NCBI GenBank assembly: GCA_046349915.1
Contig: JAXMBL010000003.1
Coordinates: 2,046,001 to 2,110,000, forward strand
DNA: 64,000 bases
Source: CAIXSC01 sp046349915
GTDB lineage: Bacteria; Planctomycetota; Planctomycetia; Pirellulales; Pirellulaceae
Direction: 5' to 3'
The position numbers and the translations under genes are program-made. Below the pieces are notes generated by a model, which ran no database searches, was not told the DNA's origin, and worked only from the letters and a program-made list of their open reading frames with translations. Positions 27,304-36,400 of the stretch are shown here, piece by piece; position 1 is the first letter of the stretch; every line of letters begins with the position of its first letter.

Positions 27304-28191
27304 ATGTCGCAAGTAGTGTTAGAAACTCGGTTGGAAGGGCTCCCTGTCCGGCGTGGCAAGGTGCGCGACATCTTCGATTTGGGCGATCGGCTGTTGATGG
27401 TCAGTTCGGACCGGATCAGTGCGTTCGACTGGGTGTTGCCGACGGGCATTCCGGACAAGGGGCGAGTGCTCACGCAAATCAGCTCGTTCTGGTTCGAACT
27501 TCTGGGTACTCCGCACCACTTGCTGGCGACCGATTTAACGGGGATCGACTTGCCCGCGGGGACGAGTCGCGAGTTGTTGGCGGGGCGCACCATGGTCACT
27601 CGCAAGGCCGAGGTCGTGCCGATCGAATGCGTCGTGCGCGGGTATCTGGAAGGCTCGGGCTGGAAGGAATATCGGCAGCAGGGCTCGGTTTGCGGGATCT
27701 CGTTGCCCGCCGGTTTGGCGCAATGCTCGCAGTTGCCCGAGCCGATCTTCACGCCCGCGACCAAAGAACAGTCGGGGCACGACATCAACATTTCGTTCGA
27801 GCGAATGGAGCAGATCGTGGGCCCCGAGATGGCTCGCACTTTAAGGCACAAGAGCATCGAGATTTACTTGAAGGGCGCCGAGCATGCTCGCACGAAGGGC
27901 ATTCTGATCGCGGACACTAAGTTTGAGTGGGGAGTGTGCGAGGGCGAACTGATTCTGATCGATGAGGTGATGACGCCCGATAGTTCGCGTTTTTGGCCCG
28001 CTGACCAGTATGAGCCGGGGCACAGCCAGCCTTCGTTCGACAAGCAATTTGTGCGTGATTGGCTCGAGACTTCGGGCTGGGACAAGAACAGTCCTCCCCC
28101 CGCCCTGCCCGACGATGTGGTGCGACGAACTCGAGCCAAGTACGTCGAAGCATACGAGCGGCTGACGGGCCGATCGTTTCCGTGGTGTTGA
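27304..28191 (+). CDS. purC: phosphoribosylaminoimidazole-succinocarboxamide synthase (SAICAR synthetase)
   Basis: Cytoplasmic enzyme of purine synthesis: it joins aspartate to CAIR with ATP to give SAICAR. The approximately 295-residue form shows RRGKVRDIFDLGDRLLMVSSDRISAFDW, VPIECVVRGYLEGSGWKEY and DEVMTPDSSRFWPADQY, the standard substrate and metal regions. The start ATG 27304 has GAGGGA upstream and agrees with the usual N-terminus. It is followed 54 bases later by the TIR gene on the same strand. Confidence 0.95.
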   Translation: MSQVVLETRLEGLPVRRGKVRDIFDLGDRLLMVSSDRISAFDWVLPTGIPDKGRVLTQISSFWFELLGTPHHLLATDLTGIDLPAGTSRELLAGRTMVTRKAEVVPIECVVRGYLEGSGWKEYRQQGSVCGISLPAGLAQCSQLPEPIFTPATKEQSGHDINISFERMEQIVGPEMARTLRHKSIEIYLKGAEHARTKGILIADTKFEWGVCEGELILIDEVMTPDSSRFWPADQYEPGHSQPSFDKQFVRDWLETSGWDKNSPPPALPDDVVRRTRAKYVEAYERLTGRSFPWC

Positions 28192-28245
28192 AACTTGGGA
28201 TGGAGACCTAGGGCGGTTCAATCAATTGACGGTTCGGTGGTGAAC

Positions 28246-29427
28246 ATGGGACATGCGACATTCGCCAGCTACGCTCGATTGGATGGTGGCCGTGAATTCA
28301 AGCGATTTGCTAATCAGTTGCGCGAAGTACTTCGGCGAGTCACGGGGCATCAGGACCTCAATAAGGTCTGCTTTGTTGACCAGCGTGACATCAAGCTTGG
28401 CGACGAGTGGGACGTCGAACTGGCCAACGCTGTTTGTGGCGCCTCGACAATCGTCTGTCTGGTTTCACCGACATATCTTCGCAGTCCGTGGTGCGGTCGC
28501 GAACTACGCGTGTTTCTCGATCGGATTGAGGAATGGCGCAAGCAACCAGAAAACAGGGGGAAATCAGCGAGGTTTGTTTTTCCCATTCAATGGGAGCAGA
28601 TTCCGGGGGTGATTCCCCATTCTTTGACACGCCATCAGGTGACAGTCGAAGGGCTTCCGCCGCGATACCTGGAGAAGGGGTTGCGAGTGTTGGCGACTAT
28701 TCCGAGGTTTCGCAACGACTTCTTGATGGTGGTCGAGATTTTGGCCAGCACCCTGCGGGATGTCTTGGCAAGCGGCGAGTTGCTGCCTGCACTCGCTGTT
28801 CCTGCCGACATTCATAGTTACCCAAGTGCGTTCGTGGAGGTTCTACAAGCGTACGACATTCGTGTTGCTGTTCGAGTACCTCAGGGGGCAAGATGGACTT
28901 GTGCGGAATTGGGGCCAACATCTTTAGGCGCCTTTGTCGATCGCGTCTGTTACGACTTGCGAATTCGCCACGATCCATGGAGTGAAACGGAGCCTGTGGA
29001 CCAGCAGGTAGATGACCTGATCGAGAAACGCCAGCTCTTGCTGGGAATTGCCAGATACGACGATCCCATGGTGGGAGATTGGGTTCGGTCTGTTTGGGCA
29101 GCTCGCGAACATACGGCTCTCCTCTTGATCGATGAATCAAGTCTTGATCGGGCGCCAGCTGGACCAGGGATTGGAACATACCTGGCTCGACATGGTCGAG
29201 AATGCGAGGAATTGGCGCTCGCTGGTCGCTGTACGGTGACTTCACCGACGCTGCTAGCTCGAAATCTCGAACTGCTCCTGTTGCGGGTGCGTGCGCAGCT
29301 CATGGCGAAAGATGGCATGGCTCGCGTGGGTGAGCCAGCGATTGAAGATCAGGCGGCTCAGAATGGCGTGCCAATTCAAAGCAAGCCGATCCTGAGTGGA
29401 CCGACGAGTGGGGAGACGCCGGCATGA
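28246..29427 (+). CDS. TIR-domain protein (FxsC-like), predicted NADase effector or signal generator
   Basis: The N-terminal TIR fold starts GHATFASYARLDGG and continues with VCFVDQRDIKLGDEW, ASTIVCLVSPTYLRSPWCGRE. Glu86 in WCGRE sits where TIR NADases carry their catalytic Glu. The C-terminal half (after about 170) is a separate alpha/beta domain with PSAFVEVLQAYDIRVAVRVPQG and HTALLLIDESSLDRAPAGP, like the second half of FxsC-type TIR-like proteins. TIR proteins cleave NAD or make signalling nucleotides in antiphage systems. The start ATG 28246 is chosen at the domain boundary. Its stop overlaps the next start by ATGA, so the two are translationally coupled. Confidence 0.8.
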   Translation: MGHATFASYARLDGGREFKRFANQLREVLRRVTGHQDLNKVCFVDQRDIKLGDEWDVELANAVCGASTIVCLVSPTYLRSPWCGRELRVFLDRIEEWRKQPENRGKSARFVFPIQWEQIPGVIPHSLTRHQVTVEGLPPRYLEKGLRVLATIPRFRNDFLMVVEILASTLRDVLASGELLPALAVPADIHSYPSAFVEVLQAYDIRVAVRVPQGARWTCAELGPTSLGAFVDRVCYDLRIRHDPWSETEPVDQQVDDLIEKRQLLLGIARYDDPMVGDWVRSVWAAREHTALLLIDESSLDRAPAGPGIGTYLARHGRECEELALAGRCTVTSPTLLARNLELLLLRVRAQLMAKDGMARVGEPAIEDQAAQNGVPIQSKPILSGPTSGETPA

Positions 29428-31313
29428 GTGATTCGCAGAGCTACTCCTCAAACGGCCCGAGCGACCAAGTGCGGAATGGTCGTATCATCACGTTCTATTC
29501 GTACAAAGGTGGAACGGGACGTACGATGTCGCTGGCCAACGTGGCGTGGATTCTTGCGAGTCAAGGCAAGCGAGTCTTGGTCATGGACTGGGATCTCGAG
29601 GCGCCGGGGCTTCATCGGTATTTTCGACCATTTCTTGAAGATCCCGAACTAGCTCAATCGCTGGGGCTCATTGAGTTTTTTCAAGCACTGGTCGAAGGAG
29701 CACGACGCGAATCCATTAAGTCTCGGTCAGGAATCAATCATCCCAATTCAGTTGCGAGCGATTCGTCGGAAGCTTGGTTTATGTCGTATGTCGATTGGTT
29801 GCCTTATGTGCAGCCAATTGATTACGAATTCAACCACGAAGGCTGCATCGATTTGTTGCCCGCTGGCCGGCAGGGGCCCGCTTACGGTTCCAATGTGAGC
29901 ACGTTTCGATGGGATGATTTCTATGACAAATTGGGCGGTGGGGTCTTTCTGGAAGTTCTAAAGAACAAGATGCGCGAAGAGTACGACTACATCTTGCTCG
30001 ATAGTCGTACTGGCTTGGCGGATACCGCGGGCATATGTACGGTGCAGATGCCTGACGAATTGGTCGTGTGCTTTACCTTAAATCGGCAGAGCATCCTGGG
30101 GGCGTCGGCCGTGGCTCGATCGGCGAGCGATTCGCGACTCAAACCGAGCGGAGAACCAGGACTCAAGGTGTGGCCCGTGCCAACTCGAGTGGAAACGGCG
30201 GAGAAGGAACGGCTGGATTGGGCTCTCGATTTCGCGCACCAGGAGTACTCGCGATTCCTGTGGCATCTGCGTCGGGATGAACGGGAAACTTATTGGGGAC
30301 GCTCCGCCGTCTACTATGTCCCCTTCTACGCCTATGATGAACAGCTCGCAACGGTCTTTGATCGTCCTCATCAATCGGCTTCGTTACTGGCGTCGATGGA
30401 GTTTCTGACCGGTTGCTTGACGGGTGGACAAGTGACGGCGGTTGCTAAGTTGAGTTCGTCTGAGCGACACTCGCTCATGGCCCGTTACTCTCAGCTCGCC
30501 CCCACTCGCCAAGAGAGGACGCTGAGTTCTCGTTCGCAAGTCCTGCTTGTCTACAACCGTCTGGAGGTAGCTCGCTTTTTTGAGCTGATGACGGTTCATT
30601 CTCAGCAACTGGAGATTTCGATGGAGCTGTTTGGCCAGCTTTTGCCATCGTCGATCGCGGTGCTTGAGATGTCAGACCTCAATAACCGTGCCAGCTTGGA
30701 CACACGGTTGACTTTCGTTGATGCTGTCGTAGTGGTCGTTGGACCAGAGTCGCCCGAGTCGGAATGGCTAACGGAAACGCTTAAAGCGGTGCAATCATCG
30801 AAGATCAAATGCTCGGTGGTGGCGACGTGGCTATTTCGCGAGTTTGATCGGCTACGGTCGCTCACGAGTGGCTATCGAGTGGTGCATGTCGATTGGAATG
30901 GGTTGCGTACCACGCGTCAGATGGTCGACGAACTACTCGAAATCGCCCAAGAGACTCTGGCGATCAGTTACTCCCCAGATGATCCCCAAAAGGGGTGTTG
31001 GGGGGGGCTGCCCGAACGAGCCGGTCGACGATTGTCTGCTGAGGTTTGGGCGACCTCTGCGAATTGGTTTGCAGTGAATCTCCGAGTGGAATCGATAGAT
31101 AACAATCCATTGACGGGGGACGTGATTTTCCATTTGCATCCGACATTCTCGCCCGACACGCGTCGGGTGGAAACGGATAAGGGGGCGGCGTCTCTCCGAT
31201 TACATTGCACAGGTGCGTTCACCGTGGGAGTCGAAACCGACGGAGGACAGGTCCGCCTGGAACTCGACTTGTCCGAGCTTTCTGACGCACCCGTGGTCTT
31301 TCGCGATCGATGA
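29424..31313 (+). CDS. ParA/MinD-like ATPase with TIR-like middle and C-terminal pYEATS domain
   Basis: This 629-residue protein has three parts. A deviant Walker ATPase (FYSYKGGTGRTMSLANVAWIL at 24-44, with Arg33 in place of the usual P-loop Lys, and DWDLEAPGLHRYF) resembles the N-terminus of FxsT-type proteins. A central alpha/beta part (about 370-520) with FVDAVVVVVGPESPESEWLTE resembles a TIR-like or response-domain fold. The C-terminus (about 540-629) has VIFHLHPTFSPDTR, LHCTGAFTVGVETDG and LELDLSELSDAPVVFRDR, the pattern of prokaryotic YEATS (pYEATS) domains found in conflict systems. An eight-G tract (31000-31007) lies in the linker before the pYEATS domain. It probably senses or controls the TIR partner. 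The function is inferred. Confidence 0.75.
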   Translation: MSDSQSYSSNGPSDQVRNGRIITFYSYKGGTGRTMSLANVAWILASQGKRVLVMDWDLEAPGLHRYFRPFLEDPELAQSLGLIEFFQALVEGARRESIKSRSGINHPNSVASDSSEAWFMSYVDWLPYVQPIDYEFNHEGCIDLLPAGRQGPAYGSNVSTFRWDDFYDKLGGGVFLEVLKNKMREEYDYILLDSRTGLADTAGICTVQMPDELVVCFTLNRQSILGASAVARSASDSRLKPSGEPGLKVWPVPTRVETAEKERLDWALDFAHQEYSRFLWHLRRDERETYWGRSAVYYVPFYAYDEQLATVFDRPHQSASLLASMEFLTGCLTGGQVTAVAKLSSSERHSLMARYSQLAPTRQERTLSSRSQVLLVYNRLEVARFFELMTVHSQQLEISMELFGQLLPSSIAVLEMSDLNNRASLDTRLTFVDAVVVVVGPESPESEWLTETLKAVQSSKIKCSVVATWLFREFDRLRSLTSGYRVVHVDWNGLRTTRQMVDELLEIAQETLAISYSPDDPQKGCWGGLPERAGRRLSAEVWATSANWFAVNLRVESIDNNPLTGDVIFHLHPTFSPDTRRVETDKGAASLRLHCTGAFTVGVETDGGQVRLELDLSELSDAPVVFRDR

Positions 31314-31391
31314 TGGGGCCTTGGGGCTTGAATAGTCGATAACCAAGGGAGCTTGGCCTAAGGCCCCATTCCAGTGCTGCACGGGCTCAAT

Positions 31392-31447
31392 CGACGGACT
31401 AGAAGTCCGTCGTACCGCGGAGTCGACGGACTGGAAGTCCGTCGTAC
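31392..31447. repeat. two GACGGACT palindromic repeats
   Basis: Same-orientation copies (31392-31415 and 31424-31447) after the TIR/ATPase operon, before the PsbP-like gene. Confidence 0.8.
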
Positions 31448-31585
31448 TTCTAATTTCCCCCCTCCGCTTCGGCTTCAAGTTGAAAAACGCGCAGCCCTTG
31501 CGTGGGGTTCATGCTACGATGAGGGGACCTGAGCCACTGTGGCGGGGAAGAGTGGTGCTAGTCGAATTTGCGAGGCAACGTCACC

Positions 31586-33277
31586 ATGCCAGTTGTCGTC
31601 ACGTGCCAGTGCGGAAAGTCCTACCAAGCGCCGGACGCCCTGCAGGGACAGCGAGTGAAGTGTCCATCGTGCGGGGGCATGGTGACAGTGCCGATGGCGG
31701 CGGCAAGTGGGCCGCGCGCTGCCGCTCAACCGGCTCGACCCGCTGCGCCTCAAGCCGCCCCTCAGGCCGCTCGTCCTCAACCGCAAGCCTATCCACAACC
31801 CCAGGTTGCACGTCCTCAATCAGGGGCGGCTTATCCGACTGCGCCTGCGTCTTATCCGGCGGGAGCGAGCGGTGCGGCCATGAATCCGTTTGGCGCCGCG
31901 CCTGGCGCCTACGCAGCGCCGGTTACACCAGCCGCTGGTCCGACGGCGTATGATCCGTTGGGAATCGGCGGGCTCCAAGGCTACGGCGCGGCGCCCGCCG
32001 CGTCGCCCTACTCCAGTTACTCACAACCCGCTCAACCGGCTTACAATGCACCGACGGCCTACTCGTCGCCTGCTCCCTATGGTGCTGCCGGGGGCCGAGC
32101 AAACAAAGGTGGGAGCAATAAGACTCTCTGGATTATCGGACTGATTGGTGGCGGCGGCGTGCTGGCCGTTGTTGGAGTGGTGGTGGTGGTCGCTCTGATT
32201 CTGCCGGTGGTCGCGGCTGCTCGTCGATCAGCGGCGGAAGCGTCGATGCGGGCGGAACTCAACTCGACTTTGAATTCCCCCCAGACCGCACCGTCCGGTA
32301 TGCCAGGGGCGACGCCAACGAGCAACTCGGCGGGGCCGGGTATGCCTGGAATGCCTCGCCCTTCCGCGGCTGCTTCCTCAGCGAGCGGCAACTGGAAGAC
32401 TCATCAGGGGAATGGCTATACCGTCGAAATGCCGGGCACTCCCAAGCGTCGCCAAAAGTCGCAGGCGTCGACGGTTGGCATCGTGACGACGCATGTGGAT
32501 CAGGTCGAGGCAAAAGATGGGGCGTTTCAGGTCGGTGTGACTGAAATGCCGCTGACCGACGACCAACTGCAAGCCCTCATGCTGAATGGACTCGACGCGG
32601 CCCTCGATTCGGGCATCAAGTCGATGGTTCGAGCCGCGGGGAACGGGCAGATCACTCAACAAGGGCCCATTTCCATGGGTACGTTTCGTGGCCGCGAGGT
32701 GAGGTTCGACGCGACGGTCGCTGGTCGGCGGGCTGCCGGCCACGGCAAAGTGGTCGTGGTGAATAAGAAGGTTATCGAAGCGTTGTGGATTGGCGACCGA
32801 GACCAGAAGTCGTCGCCCGACGTCCAACGCTTCATCAACTCGCTGCAGGTGACCGAAGCGCCAATTCCCCTGGCCAATACGTCGGGCGGAACCTTGGGCG
32901 GTTATCCGGGCGCGCCTCCGGGAATCTCGAATCCACCTGGGATGTCAGGCACAGGCGCCCCAGGGATCGGCGGTCCCGGATTTGGTGCGACAGGTACGCC
33001 TGGCTCACCTGGCGGCACTCCTTATCCCGGCTCGCCGGGCTATCCCATGGGACCAAGTTTCCCAAATGTGCCGGGGGCGCCAAGCGTTCCGGGCGCACCC
33101 GGATACCCTGGAGGCATGCCGGGTGGCATGCCAGGGGGAATGCCTGGAGGATTTCCTCGTTTTCCTCGCGGCATCAATCCTGGGGCGGGCTCGAATCCCA
33201 TGGGCATGGGAAGCGGCACGATGCCCATGCCGGGCGGCGTCAATCCAATGGGGCCCGGGTATCGACCTGGTTTCTAG
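31586..33277 (+). CDS. membrane protein with zinc ribbon, Pro/Ala linker and PsbP-like domain
   Basis: A CQCGKSY...CPSCGGM zinc ribbon at residues 7-31 is followed by a Pro/Ala/Gln-rich stretch. A transmembrane helix (IIGLIGGGGVLAVVGVVVVV, at about 185-205) follows, then a PsbP-like soluble domain (about 265-425) and a Gly/Pro/Met-rich tail with GGMPGG repeats. The function of such planctomycete proteins is unknown; they look like surface or envelope components. The ATG at 31586 is used because the ribbon starts immediately; a TTG six codons earlier is open. It is not obviously tied to the TIR operon. Confidence 0.7.
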   Translation: MPVVVTCQCGKSYQAPDALQGQRVKCPSCGGMVTVPMAAASGPRAAAQPARPAAPQAAPQAARPQPQAYPQPQVARPQSGAAYPTAPASYPAGASGAAMNPFGAAPGAYAAPVTPAAGPTAYDPLGIGGLQGYGAAPAASPYSSYSQPAQPAYNAPTAYSSPAPYGAAGGRANKGGSNKTLWIIGLIGGGGVLAVVGVVVVVALILPVVAAARRSAAEASMRAELNSTLNSPQTAPSGMPGATPTSNSAGPGMPGMPRPSAAASSASGNWKTHQGNGYTVEMPGTPKRRQKSQASTVGIVTTHVDQVEAKDGAFQVGVTEMPLTDDQLQALMLNGLDAALDSGIKSMVRAAGNGQITQQGPISMGTFRGREVRFDATVAGRRAAGHGKVVVVNKKVIEALWIGDRDQKSSPDVQRFINSLQVTEAPIPLANTSGGTLGGYPGAPPGISNPPGMSGTGAPGIGGPGFGATGTPGSPGGTPYPGSPGYPMGPSFPNVPGAPSVPGAPGYPGGMPGGMPGGMPGGFPRFPRGINPGAGSNPMGMGSGTMPMPGGVNPMGPGYRPGF

Positions 33278-33291
33278 GGATTGGTCGAGTG

Positions 33292-33428
33292 TGTACGACG
33301 GACTTCCTAGTCCGTCGGTCGGTCTGGCGCCTCGTTGCGGTGATGAATCTGTTGCGGCTGTGGAAATAGAGTTGCTTGTGCAGCCGGTTCGGTACGGGGA
33401 GGAGCGACGGACTGGAAGTCCGTCGTAC
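33292..33428. repeat. two GACGGACT palindromic repeats
   Basis: Copies at 33292-33317 and 33405-33428 lie between the PsbP-like gene and the convergent YhaN-like gene. The first starts 14 bases after the stop codon. Confidence 0.8.
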
Positions 33429-33438
33429 ATGGGAGAGC

Positions 33439-36400
33439 TTATAGCTGGTGAGTGAACAGTTGATCGCTTGGGAGTCGCGTGCGAGCTAGTTCCACCAGAT
33501 GTTGGTGGTGCGTGAATAGAATCACTTGCGTGCGTTGAGAGAATTGAGCCAGCACTTCTAGCGAAGCGAGCGCTCGCTGATCGTCGAACTTGATCAGAAT
33601 GTCGTCGACCACCAGCGGCAACGGTTCGTGCCGGTCGAGCCAGTCGGCCAGATAGGCGAGCCGCAGGGCGAAGTACAATTGGTCGGCGGTCCCTTCGCTC
33701 ATCCCCGCTACCGGAATACTCTTCCCAGCGGGGCGATAGCCGACCAACACCGGTTCGCCTTGATCGTCGTATTCCACTCGCAGTTCAGAGAACGAACCTT
33801 CGGTCAGTCGCGCGAAATACTCGCCCGCTCGGCGCAACATCGGATTCTTGTTCTTCTCGCCGAAACGATCGATGGCTTTTTGCAGGACGAACGACGCAAT
33901 GCGCCAGCGAGCGTATTCGGTCGCCTGTTCATCGATTCGGCCTAGCAGCGATTGAATGTGAGCGTTCACTTCGACCGCTTGCGTGCCGCCATCCATCTTT
34001 TCCAACTCGCCGCGGATCCGCCCCAGGCCTTCGCGCTGAGCACCGCGTTGACTGTCGAGTTGCTCGAGTTGGTCGCGCAGTTCGGCAAGCGACGTCGCAA
34101 TGGCGCCTGGCGCCACGTGGGAGGCTTCGACGGCGAGTTCTTCGATGGTTTGGCCGCTCGCCAACCGCAAGAGTTCATTCTCCACGTCCTCCAGCTGACG
34201 CTTGCAGTCCGCCTTCTCGCGCGAACGTCGCCAGCATTCGTCCAGCAGTTCGGCCGACGCGGCGCCTGCTTCCTCGCACAGCCCTCGCAAGTGGACCGAC
34301 TGACGTTCGACCTCTTCCGTGAGCTGCTTGATCTGCTTCAGCGCCGTTGCGTGCTGCCGGTTCAGTTGCGCCTGGAGTTTCTCTTGCGTCTCGGCGAGGT
34401 TTAACGCGGCAAGCAGTTGTTGAGCTTTATCGGTGGCTTCGCTGCCCGAGATGCCACAGGCGCCGGCGATGCGATCGACCTCTTGTGCGAAGGCCGCCGC
34501 ATCGCTTTCAATGCCGCGAATACGAGTCAACAGACCGTTCGGTCCATCGGTCTCTCGCAACACTTCGTGCAGGTCGTCGCAACGCTGAAGGAAATTACTC
34601 ACCTGATCAGGCGACGCGTCGTTGTCGAGTCCCAGTGGGTCGATGGCGGTTGACCAAGCGGTTTTCCAAGCTGTCGTTTCGTCGGCCAGTTTTTGTTGTT
34701 GTCGCTCTTGTGACTCGCATTCGCGCCGCAACTCGCTCACCTTCGCCAAAAGCGACGTGCGTCGGTTGGCAAGTTCTCGTTGTTCATCGAGCCAGCGTTG
34801 CACTCGCCGCATCGCTTGTCCCAGCGACTCGTCGTCTTCCCAACCGCTCTGGCCGACTGCTTGCCAGGCCGTGGCGAGTCGCCTGCGCGCCGCGTCGATT
34901 TGCTCGCGCAAGTCACTCGCTTCTCGCTCCAGCGAACGCAGTTCGGGCAGTGGTTTACGCAGCTGCTCCATTTCATTGCGCCAATCACGCATTTCGGCGG
35001 GCGACGCGGCGTTGATTCCGAGCGGCGTCCAGGTGTCGAGCCAAGCTTGACGAGCGCCAGCGACTCGGCGATGGGCGTCCGCCAGCCGTTGTTCCGCGCG
35101 AGTTTGTTCTTCGCGAATCTGCGTTTGTTCCCGCACCAACCGCGCTTGATCCGCGATGCGGCGTTGTTCTCGCCGCACGAGATCGACCGTGCTGTCGGCT
35201 TGGGTCACCAGTCGTTCGTACGTCTGGGCCAACTGCTCGGGCGTCCACGCTGACGACGAATTTGCTTCGCGGGCGGCGTCTGTCGAACCGCTCCCATGCT
35301 TGAGCTCGCGTTCCACTTCGGGAGAAATCATCGCTTGGGAAATCTCGCCCGCGAACCACGCGGCTCGCGCCGCTTTCCACGCTTGATCGCGAGTGGCGCG
35401 AGACTGCCGCACATTCTCTTCGGTGGGCAAGTCGCCGTCGGCGCCTTGCAGCGTGGCGAGGTCCAGCGAGATGGCCGACAGGCGTTCTTCCTGCCGGCGA
35501 ATCTCTCGACTGATTTCCTCGACTCGCGCTTCCGCTTCCGCGATCGCTCGTTCATGACTGGCGATCGTGGCGACGCTGGGCAGGACCGTTGATTCGAGCG
35601 CCAGCAGGTCGCCTTGCCAACGTCCCAATTGTTGCAGCGTCAGGCGAGCGGCATCAAAGCCGCGGGCCGCCTTACGCGACAACTCGCTCGCCTGCTGCTC
35701 GATGTTGCCGAACGCCAAGATCGACTGGACGACGGCCGCCAACGAATCCGCTTCGTTCGCCACTCCCAGATTCGCCAGTTCGCTTTCCGCTTCTCGGAGG
35801 CGTTCGCGCAGTGTATCGATCGCGGTCGCACATCGCTCTTGGTCGAGCCGGATTCGCTCGTGTTGTTTCCCTAGTTTCGTCAGTCGGTCGCGTTCGCGCG
35901 GCGACAATCGTAGTTGGTCGACTTCATCGAGCGTCAAGTCGGACCGCAACTCTTTAAGGATGACCGCGGCCGTCTTGCGACCGTCCGCATACTTGGCTTG
36001 TAGTCCAGGGAGGTCGTGCTGTGCTTTACGATGTCCCCCCAAGGCTTCCACGAGCGCTCGAATCTCATCGCGATGTTCGACGACGCCAGTCGGCAGTTGC
36101 ACCGACTGCCGCTCTTTCTCCACGGGGATCATGGCCGCTTGTTCGCGCGACAGGGCATGCGACGCCAAGTCCAGCTGTTTCCTCGCCGCACGAAACTCTG
36201 CTTCGAAGTCGTCACGCAGCGTCCGAGTGTCGGAGTATTGTTTCAGTTGTTCTTGATGTTGACGTCTCTTCGCCAGCAATGGCAGAGCACGGTCCAGTCG
36301 TTCGAGCCGTTCTAGCTCGAGTTTGGTCTGTTTCCATTCGGCGTCGATCTGAGCGAGCTTAGCCTGGGCGGCGTCGTGGTCTTTGCGGCGGACTTCATAC

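Noticed and set aside
28195..28245. upstream in-frame start for the TIR protein (TTG or similar at 28195)
   Set aside because: The extra residues (GWRPRAVQSIDGSVVN) do not fit the TIR fold; the ATG at 28246 directly precedes the first strand.
33005..33430. minus-strand frame opposite the PsbP-like protein tail
   Set aside because: It mirrors the Gly/Pro/Met codon repeats and the palindromes.
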